64,000 nucleotides of DNA from Tragulus kanchil (Eukaryota; Chordata; Mammalia; Artiodactyla; Tragulidae): assembly GCA_022376925.1 (NCBI GenBank), contig JAIOJX010000001.1, positions 2,108,001 through 2,172,000 of the forward strand. The letters are read 5' to 3'. The notes under the pieces were generated by a model. That model had not been told where the DNA came from, ran no database searches, and saw only the letters and a list, made by a program, of their open reading frames with translations. Numbering within the stretch: the first letter of the stretch is position 1; the number at the start of each line of letters is the position of its first letter. Made by a program: the position numbers and the translations under genes. Below are positions 1 to 9,999 of this stretch, piece after piece.

Positions 1-417
1 GACTCCCTGGTGGCCTGGCCCAGTGCCCTGCCTTCTTCCACTAGGTCTCACTGCCTCTGCCCCTCTCAGGGCCATGCCCCACTGTGCAAAAGATCCCAGT
101 GGCACCTGCGAGCCAGGCCATGATTCTTCAGAGCCCCCCAAGACACAGGCTCAGAGAGCATCGCCGAGCGATGGGGATCACGCGGCCTGGAGCGGGCACG
201 CACCTTGGTCAGGGACGACAAGCAGGTCCACAAGTTCAGTTTTGGGCCTTTGGAAGGTGAGATCAGGTGGAGCAAAGGCCCTTTGGTTCTGAGGTCTTGT
301 GGGTGTATTAAAATTGCCCCGTGGGCGACTCCACCTGCTGGCCCAGCTGCATGGGCAGAGCCCTCCGGTCTTTTGGCCACATCGTTGCCTCTCAGGGCCT
401 CGAGGCTCCCAGCTCAC

Positions 418-575
418 CTGCAGGGAGGCTGGCAGGCCGGGCGGGATGGTCCGAAGACAGTTCCGGTCTAGTCTCAGGTAGAGCAGGCTGCGGAGGGGCT
501 GGAAGGCCAGGGGGCAGATGTCGCCATCCTGCAGCCTGTTCCCCTCCACTTCCAGCGTCAGCAGCTGGCTGAGCC
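418..575 (-). CDS. ECMX: ECMX coding exon 6 (LRR)
   Basis: Acceptor cgcccacag. Encodes LSQLLTLEVEGNRL, PLAFQPLRSLLYLRL and IPPGLPASLQ, ending in phase 0 at a gtgagc donor. The next ECM2-type exon was not found in bases 1-417, so it presumably lies outside the window. Confidence 0.85.
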
Positions 576-3500
576 CTGTGGGCGGCAGGCGGAGGGGCAG
601 CTGGCCTGACTGCTGAACTCGGAAGGCCTGCTGGGAGCTGCCCCCTGTACCTCCAGAGCCCCGCCCGGCTGCCCCCCTCTTCCCGGGCTGGTGCTCCCCG
701 CTCTGCGCTCCAGCCAGGCTGCCTTGGGCAGACTCTCCTCCCTGCCTTCCTGGCTGCTCGGGCCCAGCCCCTTTGGCCCCTGCCCCCCAGGGCCTGCCCG
801 CACCCCGGAAGCTGCTGCGCAGAAGGCCCCGAAGAAGGTTGTCATTGAGTTTGAGCTCCTGCAGGGAGGCAGGCAAGGCCGGGACTGCGGACAGCAAGTT
901 CCCGTCCAGGTTCAGGCGCTTCAGCCGCGTCAGATTCTAGGGGGTTGGAGGAGAAGGGAGAGCTGGAGACTGGGGTGCTCTGGCCAGGGCTAGGCCTTCT
1001 GGGTGCGGCTGTGGGCTGGTCCTGCCCAGGGACCCCCTGTTTGGTTGCATTGTGGCTTCCTGGTTCCCTCTTGGACCAGACTTGTCGGGGTTTCTGGAAC
1101 TCCCCTAAGTTTCTCCCGGGAGTGCTGCTCCCTTGGAGGGCCCAAGGATCTGTGTCGGTCCCCACGCCCCCAGCTATGGACAGTGTTGCCCTATATCACT
1201 GAAGCCTGGGGGGTGGATTTCTGCACAGCGCCTCCTCCAGGCAGGGTGAGGAGGGAAGCGGCGGCTGCCCAGGGCCCTCCTCCTCCCCGGGCCCCCACGG
1301 GAGCAGGATGAGGGGCTGCCGGGTACCTTGAAGGCGTGGGGGTGCAGGCCGAGGGCATCCAGCTTGTTCCTGCTCAAGTCTAGCCACTCCAGGTTGGGAA
1401 GTCCCAGGAACGTGTGGGCCGGGATCTTGGCAATTTCATTCTCTGTGCACACACAGGGCAGCCGTGTTCTGGGCCCCTCTGCCCCCCTCCGCGCTGCCAT
1501 GCCATGCCCCCTCCACAAGAAGCTGGCTCTTCCGACTGGCCCGGTCAGAGCCTCTCAGGTCAGAGAGGTGGTGAGCTATCCCCAGGCGTGGCAGGGCAGC
1601 AGCCACAGTGACCAAAGACCCATTAGAGGGAGCACCTGGGCACATGGCCTTCTCACCCTTGCCACGGGAGTGGGTGTGGGAAAGCGGGGCACACACCTGC
1701 CAGGTAAAGCGTGGTCAGGCTGGGGTCGGAGAGGGCAGGGATGTGTTTCATCCTGACGTTGCCGCAGGCAATGGCTGCCTGGGACAGGAGGCAGGAGGCC
1801 GGCAGGGAGGGCGTGGCCTGCTCTGCCGTGCCCGAGTCTCCAAGCCCGGGGCTGTGCCCTCGCCTGCTCTCAGGTCTTTTCCGCCCGCGGCCTGTGGTCC
1901 CTGACGCGCTGCTGGCCCCTCGGCCTTGGCTTCGATCCTTCTTTTGACGCCAGGGTCTTTCCTGGGGGCCCCCGGGCCTGCCGGTGACTTGGCCAGCTGG
2001 ACCGGAACAACAGACACTAAGGGCAAAGGCCCAAACTGGGGCCCTGAGGCTGGGGGCGCTCAGCTTGTGCCTGCTGAGAGTGAGGGGGTGTCATCTCAGT
2101 AGGGCCCATCCGGAGGCTGTGTCCCAGCCGTTCCTCACCTTTGGGGGGCCTCCTGGGCTTTGGGCCTCTTTTCCTGGCTTCCTGGCCTCTGGCCTGCCTC
2201 CCCTGGCCCTTCTTGTTGGCCGCTGTGCCCTCTGGGGCTTGGGCGGTCCTGGTCGCCCCGTCGTTGGGGCCCCGCTCCTGCTCCCAGGCCGCTGGTGGTG
2301 TCTGCTTGCCCTGGGTCGGCCTGGGTCTGCTGAGGACCTTCCGGGGTGGGGCTGCGGGCTGGGCGGCGGCTCCGTGGGCTCCCTCCTTGGCGGTAGACCG
2401 CAGCCACGGCCCGTCCAGCTGCCCGTTGTCAGGCCTGTCCAGGCTGACACTCTCGAGGACGGGTGGCACTTGACCTGCAGAGGGCGCCGGTGTGGGGCGG
2501 GGTGGCTGGGACCCCTCGCGTGGCTGAGAGGCAGCACCTCTTTCCAGAGGAGGGGATCAGCCCCTGGCCGGCCTGCTCTCCTCTCTCTGTCTTTGCCCAG
2601 GCCTCACTTCTGCCTTTCTCTTCTCTTGCCAGGAGCTCTCAGCTTGCTGTCCCCAACCCAGGTCCACCAAGTCTCAGAGATTTCCCGATCTCCTCCCCAC
2701 TTTTTCATGGCTCCAGGGTGGGGGGCCTCGAATAGGAGAGAGGGTGCGCAGAGAGAACTCAGTGTGATGAGCAGGCCGAGTCACCCGGCCTGCCTCTCAG
2801 AACTTCCGAGGATCCTTTGGGCCTGTTGGGACAAGGCACCCGCAGGTCCTTGGCTCCTGAGGGTGGGCCGAGGAGAACTTCAATGGCCCTGCACAGAGAG
2901 GCTGGGCCTGCTCCCGTGCCTCCCACTTCTCTACTGGCTCTTCCTGGGCAGGGAAGGGTCAGGACAGCCTCTGGGAAGATGAAGGGAGTCACTGCCACAT
3001 GGCCCAGCTCGCTCCTGGAGGCGGGGGCCCCGGCGTCTACTGGGAGAGGAGCTGCTGAGGGCCGGGTGATCCTAGAGGCCACTCTGAGGGGTTGCTGTCA
3101 GTTCTTGCAAAGGAGGGATGAACGGCTCCCACCCCAGGCCTCCTACCACTACTTGGTCGCCCCTCCTTAACCAGCGCTGGCCACGGGCCTGTCCCGCAGG
3201 TCCCGCTGTGGGCAGGGGCTGGGCCTGGGTCCCCTTATCCGCCTCTTCCACGCCACCTCTCCAGCCTCCTGTGCTTCTCCCGGTCCCCTTGGTGGGCCTT
3301 AGGGCAGCCAGCTCAACTCCCCAACTGCCGAACCTGGGTCCACTCTTGCAGCCCCTCCTGGGGCCTCCTGTCTTCTCCTCCCCACCTCCACCTTGGGCAA
3401 TCAGCACGAGGGCCTCTCAGAGCCTGCCGTTCCCCCTTGCCCTCCAGGAAAGGGGCCCCTGAGGCTCACGGGTCCCACCCAGCCCTGAGTGAAACACCCA

Positions 3501-3778
3501 TGGGGGGCACGAGATGGGCGGCCTCAGGGTGACCTGCTTACTCTCCCTCGGGCCCGGCCCCGGTGGTGCGGGGTCTATCCCGCCGGCACCCCCGCTGCTG
3601 CAACGTACTCACCATCTAGGGGTCCAGATGGGCTGGGTGGCTGCGGCCACAGGGTGGGCAGCCCTGTGGGGTTTGGCTGCGCTGCAGGCGGTCTCAGCCC
3701 CGGCCCTTGCTTGACGAAGGCCCCTCCAGGGCAGCACCCCACCCAGAGAGCCAGGACGGGGAGCAGCCCTCTCTTCAT
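418..3778 (-). CDS. ECMX: ECM2-like secreted leucine-rich-repeat protein, X-linked paralogue (5' part of gene)
   Basis: Secreted extracellular-matrix protein of the small leucine-rich proteoglycan relatives, paralogous to ECM2. Six coding exons read right to left: 3778-3613, 2474-2139, 1996-1697, 1442-1327, 936-804 and 575-418. Every junction is GT-AG and phases match, giving 403 open codons. In order: signal peptide (start MKRGLLPV, hydrophobic core, cleavage near residue 20), a proline-rich and basic linker, a cysteine-containing LRR N-cap (CLLSQAAIACG), then LRRs of the form LPNLEWLDLSRNKL, LKRLNLDGNLL, LQELKLNDNLL, LLTLEVEGNRL and LLYLRLDRNCL. An in-frame ATG three codons upstream (3787) is an alternative start. 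The remaining LRRs and C-cap lie beyond the left edge. I recognised no von Willebrand C exon, which ECM2 has. The X-linked ECM2 paralogue beside BGN has been called ECMX; to my memory it is a pseudogene in human. Family assignment is firm, the symbol less so. Confidence 0.85.
804..936 (-). CDS. ECMX: ECMX coding exon 5 (LRR)
   Basis: Begins NLTRLKRLNLDGNLL after a cccctag acceptor and ends in SSFRG (phase 1) before a gtgcgg donor. It holds two LRR cores, LKRLNLDGNLL and LQELKLNDNLL. Confidence 0.85.
1327..1442 (-). CDS. ECMX: ECMX coding exon 4 (LRR)
   Basis: Encodes ENEIAKIPAHTFLGLPNLEW followed by the LRR core LDLSRNKL, ending HAFK in phase 0. Acceptor gtgcacag, donor gtaccc. Confidence 0.85.
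1697..1996 (-). CDS. ECMX: ECMX coding exon 3 (basic linker and LRR N-cap)
   Basis: Acceptor ggtccag with an upstream pyrimidine tract. A second AG 17 bases downstream (before the GCCCGGG run) would shift the frame, so the upstream one is chosen. The exon encodes basic linker (GRGRKRPESRR) and the cysteine-containing N-terminal LRR cap, ending at TTLYLA. Donor gtgtgt. Confidence 0.8.
2139..2474 (-). CDS. ECMX: ECMX coding exon 2 (basic linker)
   Basis: The acceptor ctgcag directly precedes base 2474 and joins the phase-1 end of exon 1. The exon encodes a low-complexity linker that becomes strongly basic near its end (RKRGPKPRRPPK). The donor is gtgagg. No cysteine cluster is visible. Confidence 0.75.
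3613..3778 (-). CDS. ECMX: ECMX coding exon 1 (signal peptide)
   Basis: Encodes the start methionine, a KR-containing n-region and a hydrophobic core (LLPVLALWVGCC), followed by a proline-rich stretch. It ends in phase 1 at a gtgagt donor (3612 downward). The start could be three codons further upstream at 3787. Confidence 0.8.
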
Positions 3779-3787
3779 GGCCTCCAT

Positions 3788-6700
3788 GCGCAGGCCGTCC
3801 AGGCTGGCGAAGGAGATGAAGGGCTGGGAGGGGTGGCCGTGGCGGCCGAGGATGGAAGGAACCCCAGCGGGGCTGCAAGCAAGTCTAGCTCCCCGAGCGG
3901 CAGTGCTTCGAGCCTCCCTACCTGGCCCAGCCCACCCCCAGGAAGGCTGCCCCCAGGAAACGCCTCCTTGGGCCTGGTCCCCCGCTCTCATCTGAGGAAA
4001 AAGAGAGATTGATTTTTTTCTTGGACCAGAGCGCGCTTGCTCCTTTTCTGAGAAGCCTGCGTTCCTTCTCCACTGGCCCTGGCCCAGGGGACCCTGTGAA
4101 TAGGGCTTCTGTCTCCGCACACAGGGGACCTGTGCGGCCCACCACAGAGGGGCTGCCCACCCCAGGCTGCCAGGTCTTACCTTGGCGGCTGGGGAAGGAC
4201 AGGGGCCGAGCCCCGAGAGCAAGCAGCAGGCCCCAGGGCCTCTGAGGTCCTTGAAACTGGGGCGGGTGCCAAGGCCACCCCGGCAATGGCGACTCTGGCC
4301 CCTCTGGCCCAGACACCAATAGGCAGAGCTGGGATGGCAAGCGCAGACCCCGGCCCCGGGCCCCAGTCCCCTGCACCTCCGGGCGCGGCCCTTGTGTCTC
4401 AGATGGGGCTGGAGCGCACACTTGAGCGCCTGCTTCCTCCTCGGGGTCCGCGCTTGTCTCTGGGAAGCTCCCTTTCCTCCAGGCCTCCACCTCCTCCTCC
4501 GTAAAAGGGTGAGCACATGCCTGCACGCCACCCTCACGCCCTCAGCCCGCGTCCGAATGTGTGTGGACCAGGGTGCTTTAGGAGCCCCGGGCCTGGGGTG
4601 GCCGGGGCGAGGCCGTGGCGCAGGGGCTCACAGACAGCTGGCAGCTAGCTAACAGTGCCAGGTCCCCGTGTGACTGCTGACACCAGGCGGAGGGGCACCT
4701 TTGGGTTGGGATGGTGGACCGGAGCAAGAGGCAAAGACGGGCGTCTGACCGCAGGCTCCCTGGGCCGCCTCCGAGGGCCCCAGCTCCGGGCCCAGCTGTG
4801 GGCGCGGCGGGGACGGGCAGGGAGGCCGGTCTCACCGCACAGCTCTCTGGGGCCAGCCTTGAGGAAGCTTTTCCTACAGCCCTGTCCAGCGCTGACTTAT
4901 GTTTGGACGCGATCTTAAAAAATGAGTTAATTGTGGGCAAGGCTCGGGTGGAGGGGTGAGGGGAGAGGGGGAGGAGCGGGGCCAGGAAGACTTGTGGAGG
5001 AGCGTCTGCGCTCCAGGTATGGGTCTGGGACCCCAGAGGGGTGTGTGAGACCTAGGATGGGGGTGGGGGCACAGACTCCCCCTCGAGTGAGTCTTCACCG
5101 GGGTCCCCCGTGTGGGGCCATTTGGGCCTGGGGAGCAGCCTGGTTCCTGAGTGCCCGGGATGGGGCGAAGACACGGGAGTCACTGCCTTCGCTTGGGCCA
5201 CCCAGCCGTCCCCACGGGAGCCACGCGGGGGCTCCAGCTCACCCCTCCCCCGCCCCTGCCGGGACTCCGGTTTAAGGACTGAATTTGGGGCCGTCCGGGG
5301 ATTGTGAGTGAGCACCCTGGGAGCCATGGATGAAGCCACCGTCTGCCTGTGTGCTCATGGGCGACACAGGACGTCCTGGGCTAGCGTGTTGCTAAAGCTG
5401 GGGGAGGGGCGCGCTCTGGCGCGGGAGGCAGGGTTTGCCCAGGGATGCTGGACGACTGAGCACAGTCCCTCCCCCGCTTAGTCCAGAGAAGGAGCTGAAA
5501 GGGGGTAGGGGTCCCCCAAGTGTGATGCCACAGGTCAGATCTCCTGCCTCCTGCCTCCTGATCTGGGCATTGCTTGAGGAAGTCGTAGCACCCAGCCTGA
5601 GGTGGGACCCTGGCGATGGACCAGTGGGAGCCCCGGCCCTGACCCTCCCCCCTCCTGGAGATGGATTCTGGAATCCTGGCCCCCAACCCATTTCCCCTGT
5701 TCTGCGCCGCTCCCCAGGCGCTGACTAAACATCCTGCCATCTGGTTCCCATTAGCTGGGCTGGAGGTGGGGAAGGCTGCTCCCAGGTTTCTCTGGCACAG
5801 TGGCCTGGGGGAGGGAGGGACCTCTGCTCCTACCCACCTAAGCCGGAAGGGGCCAGGCTAGAGCCCGCTCAGCTCCCCAGATCCCTGGAGCTCTGTCCTC
5901 GCTGCCCTCCCTCCACGGGACCCACCTAGCCACCTACTCTGTCCAGTCTCAAGGTGCCTGGCCGTCGTGGGGACATTAAAGCAGCCCTCACTGAGCAGAG
6001 CTGGCCTGCAGGCCCTCAGCAGGACTAGAGGCCCCCTCCTGCGCACAGAGCTTGCTCATGGGCTGGGCTGAGACAGGCAGGGCCCCTGGCCAACACTAAC
6101 CTTGAGCCGGGTGTCTGGAGCGCAGGGCGGGAGGGTTGTCAGGATTTTCCAGGAACCAGAGATGTAGCCTGAGGGTTGCTGGAAGGGTTTTGGGCTCCCA
6201 GCTCTGCCCTGGATGGCTGGCCATGTGATGTCAGGAGGAAGTCTTCCTGCTCAGGGCCTTGGTCTCCCCATTTCACTGTGTGGATATGGTCTCTTTAGAA
6301 AGTTCTAGAATCTGAGAACTGGAAAGGACCTAGAGAAACTGCATGAGATGATCACGATTGTTTCTGGCTGCGCAACCTCGGGACTATGGAGTCTTGCTCC
6401 TTCTCCTCATGTCCTTCCCTTCCGTGTGGCCCACTATGCACACACAATTGCCCCCCAAGAACACACATACCCTCACAAGTCAGGACTCAGATTGAAGCAC
6501 AGAGGATGACAAAGCAGTGCCCTTTGACCCTCAAGCCTCCTTAGAACTGCGCAGAGGAATGCCCCGTCCAGTCAAGGGAGGACTGGAGAGCAGCTGTTCG
6601 CTCACAGGCCAGCCCCGAGCCCCGCGGTGGCCGGACGCTGCGCCTGGCACTGTGTGTGGCACAGCGGTGAATCACGCAGCCAGCTCTTCTGTGTTCACAG

Positions 6701-7110
6701 AGTGTGCTGTCAGTGGGGTGCATGAGGACCCCGTTAGAAGGAAAGGGGCTGGTCACAGTGACTGGAGGAAGAAACAGTCTCCACAGCATGCGGACTGTGA
6801 GAAACTGACATTTGGGTAGAGATGTGAGTGGAAAAGAGATCACCATGTGAAAGGGGCTCCAGTAAAAAGCCCTCTGAAGAGGAGGGACAGCAGTGCAAAG
6901 GCCCTGAGGCAGAAAAGGCTTTGGTCCACTTTGAGCACCAGCAAGGAGACCAGTGAGATGGAGCAGGCTGAGTGAGGGGTGAGCCTGGTCAAGAGCGGAA
7001 GGGCTCGCTTGATAGGGCACCCAAGGGTGGCCAGTGGACCTTGTCTTTGGCCATAAAGGAAGCAGGAGCCACTGTGGACTTCTGAGCAGAGGAGTCACAC
7101 ATGATCTGAC
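3788..7110. other. Non-coding upstream region of the ECM2-like gene
   Basis: GC-rich flank of the ECM2-like gene. It should contain its untranslated 5' exon or promoter, but I cannot place a transcription start. A weak MIR-like stretch occurs near 6,205-6,345. No coding exon recognised; the long open frames here are GC-driven. Confidence 0.5.
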
Positions 7111-7114
7111 TTCT

Positions 7115-8170
7115 AAAGAATTGTTTTATTGACGTATAGTTGATTTACAACGTTGTGTTAATTTCTGCTGTACAGCAAAATGACATTATACACATGCACG
7201 CACACACACGCACGCATACACACATATATTCCTTTTCATTTTCTTTTCTATTATGGCCTATCACAGGATATTGAATATAGTTCTCTGAGCTATACAGTAC
7301 AATCTTGTTTCTCCATCCTATATATAATAGTTTGCAGCTACTAATCTCAGACTCCCAATCCTTCCCTCCCCAACTCTTGGCAACCACAAGCCTGTTCTCT
7401 GTGTCTGTGAGTCTGTTTCTGTTTAATAGGTAGGTTCACTTGTTTCATATTTTAGATTCTGCATGTAAGTGTGTCATGGGATATTTGTCTTTCTCTTTCT
7501 GACTTATTCATTTAGTATGATCATCTCTAGGTCTGTGTATAGTGCTGCGAATCCATGTTGCTGCAAAGAGCTTCATTCTTTTTAATGGTTGATATGATAC
7601 ATATATATATATACGCCACATCTCCTTTATCCATTCAACTGTCCATGGACATTTAGGTTGTTTCCATGTCTTGGCTATTGCAAATAGTGCTGCAGTGAAT
7701 ATAGGGGTGTGTGTGTTTTTTCAAATTAGAGTTTTGTCCGGGTATGTGCCCAGGAGTGGGTGTGCTGGATCATACAGCAACTCTATTTTTAGTTTTTTGA
7801 GGAACTTCCGTACTGTTTTTCATAGTGGCTGCACTAATTTACATGCCCACCAGCCGTGTGGGCGGGTCCCTTTTCCCCACCCTCCTCCAGCACGTGTCAT
7901 TTGTAGACTTCTTCATGACAGCTATTCTGACAGGTGTGAGTTGGTATCTCATTGTAGTTTTGATTTGCATTTGTCTAATAATTATCAAAGTGGAGAATCT
8001 TTCCATGTGCCTATTGTCCATCCGTATGTCTTCTTTTGAGATGGCTCTATTTAGGTCTTTCCATTTTTTGCTTGGCTTGTTTGTATTTTTGCTATTGAAT
8101 TGTATGAACTGAATATTTTGGAGATTAAGCTCCTAAGCACATCATTTGCAAATATTTTCTTCCAGTCCGT
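7115..8170 (-). mobile_element. L1 LINE 3' end fragment (antisense)
   Basis: Reads on the plus strand as the complement of the artiodactyl L1 3' region: attgacgtatagttgattta near the left end, then complement of the ORF2 C-terminal part (gttgtttccatgtcttggct; catagtggctgcac). It is 5'-truncated. A CA-rich microsatellite (about 7190-7225) and a short TA run (about 7600) lie inside. Confidence 0.85.
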
Positions 8171-8469
8171 AGGTTGTGATCTGACATACTGTAAAAGGAT
8201 ACCCTGGGCGGCAGGGTGGAGCGCAGGCTTGTTGAGGGCACAGGGCACTTGTTGAGGGCACAGAGCGGAGGGAGGGAGCCAGTGTGGAGGCAGCCGCGCC
8301 CTCGGAGGGGGAAGTCTTCCCGTCTGGCCCAGGGTGGAGGGACCTAGTGGGAGAAGTGGAGCCAGAGTGAGCCAGGGCAGAAACTTGGGAAGCCAGCGCC
8401 TGACCTGTCAGGTAGAGAGTGGGTGGTTAGACAGTGAAGCGCTAATAGCTATAAGGCCGTTCTGCGTAT

Positions 8470-8640
8470 GAATCTGGAGCCCAGGGCCAAGGTCTGTGCT
8501 GAGAGTCCTGCCCTCCCGTGGCCTGTCAAGTTCATTGAGCCCCTACTATGTACCAGGCCTTCTGCCAGGACCCAGGGAAGAACAGTGACTCCGAGGCCAA
8601 AGACACCCTCTCGGGGTGACTCCCAGAGCTGGCCAACAGG
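8470..8640 (+). repeat. MIR-like SINE remnant
   Basis: Contains the MIR-type phrase ttgagcccctactatgtacc in degraded context. An AATAAA at about 8731 follows downstream but no gene can be tied to it. Confidence 0.45.
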
Positions 8641-9339
8641 CCTGTCCTTGTGCCTTCCACAATGTGTCCCAGTAACATCAAAGCTTGTGTGTGTCTGTGT
8701 ACGCACGTGTTTGGGCATCACTTGTATATAAATAAAAGTACAGCAGCCTTTTCCCTCTTCAAACTCTGAGAAGAAAAAAGGCAAACTTTCCATGCCCTCT
8801 CCCTATTGCCAGCAGTTTCTTCCCTAGAGAAAACCCATTGTGTTTTAATGCCCTTAAAACCTCAGAGGATCTGGTCCTAATTAAACAACTTTTCTTACAG
8901 ATGCTTTTGTAAGAACTGAATACGTCAGGCAATCCAGAGACGTGTGTCGTGCTTCCTTGCTTGAGTCCTGGTATTCTTCAGGGAGCGAGCCATGGAGGGA
9001 GAGAGAAAGAGGGGCACACAGAGAGGCAAAGACCGAGGAAGAGGGACGGGGAGCCCAGAACCCCGGTGACGGCTGGGGATGCAGCGGTGGGCAGGCAGAG
9101 GGCCGTGGGCGTTCCTGGAGATGGTGCCAGGGTGGAGAGCGGCTAAGGATGGTTTGGGAGCAAAAAGGTCCCAGGGGGCCGATGTGGCTGGGTCGCGGGA
9201 GCAGGCCCAGAGCAGGCATAGGGGCATGTGGGGGCCGCTTTCCCATCCTCCTTCCCGGCTGAAATTCCAGATGGTTCTTGCCAAGAATGTGGGCTCTGCT
9301 TGACTCCCTGTGGAAGCCGGTCCTGCTCCTCCAGGCGGA

Positions 9340-9990
9340 CATCGAGGGGCCTGACACCGGAGGCCGAGGCCGGGTAGGCTCTGGGGAGCCCGGGCCCGGG
9401 GGGCGAGGGGGCAGGAACACCAGCTCGAGCGCCCCTCCCCCGCCCGGCCCTCCGGAGTGCGCACGTTCACGTTCCAGTCCTGGCGCCCGCGGCTCCAGCT
9501 CCAGACGCATGTGACTCAGCCCCGCCGGCCTTGCCAAGCCGTCTAGACCCAAGTGTCTCCCCGTGAAGGGGCCGTCCCGCCCGCCACTTCCTCTGCTGCT
9601 GCCCGGGGGCCGTGCAGCCCACGAGCACGTGCAGCCGCGCGCCCCCGCTTCGCCCGCGCCGCGTGCGCGCGCCCCTGCGCGATTCGCCTTCGCGGCGCCA
9701 GGCGCGTGCACCGGGCAGCCGCCGCCGATGCAGAGCGACAAGGCGCGAGCCCGGAGCCCCGAAGCCTAGCTAGCTCCGCTCGCTCTCCCCTGCGCCTCCC
9801 CCAGGCTCCACTGGGGCCGGGAGCGCGCTCGTGGGGCCACCCCGCCCACACACCCCGGCGTCTTTCGCACCCCTACAAGCTCCTCGGGCCTCCAAGTGGA
9901 CCTGCACACCCTCGATGGTTTGCAGCAAGGAGCGGGCTGGGATCCGACCCAGAGCCTGGGCGGGCAAAACAGGCGCTTTAAGCGGGTGGG
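9340..9990. promoter_or_regulatory. CpG island without an assigned gene
   Basis: Dense CpG clustering, strongest between about 9,590 and 9,760 (repeated cgcg and gcgcgc), lies between the ECM2-like gene (minus) and HAUS7 (plus), over 5 kb from either start codon. It could be the distal promoter of the ECM2-like gene, a promoter of a non-coding RNA, or an enhancer. Overlapping open frames on both strands have the alanine/arginine composition expected of GC-rich DNA and I do not call them genes. Confidence 0.5.
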
Positions 9991-9999
9991 GCCCTCTGG

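Noticed and set aside
1984..2982. 332-aa plus-strand open frame
   Set aside because: Antisense to ECMX exon 2 and its flanking intron; GC-driven, low complexity, no domain.
3575..4537. 320-aa minus-strand open frame as a single gene
   Set aside because: Only its last 55 or so codons coincide with ECMX exon 1; the rest has no homology and the signal-peptide methionine lies inside it.
8731..8736. AATAAA as the end of a gene
   Set aside because: No upstream coding exon; sits in degraded repeat-like sequence.
8881..9741. 286-aa minus-strand open frame over the orphan CpG island
   Set aside because: Proline/arginine/alanine-rich composition expected of GC-rich DNA; no domain or exon support.
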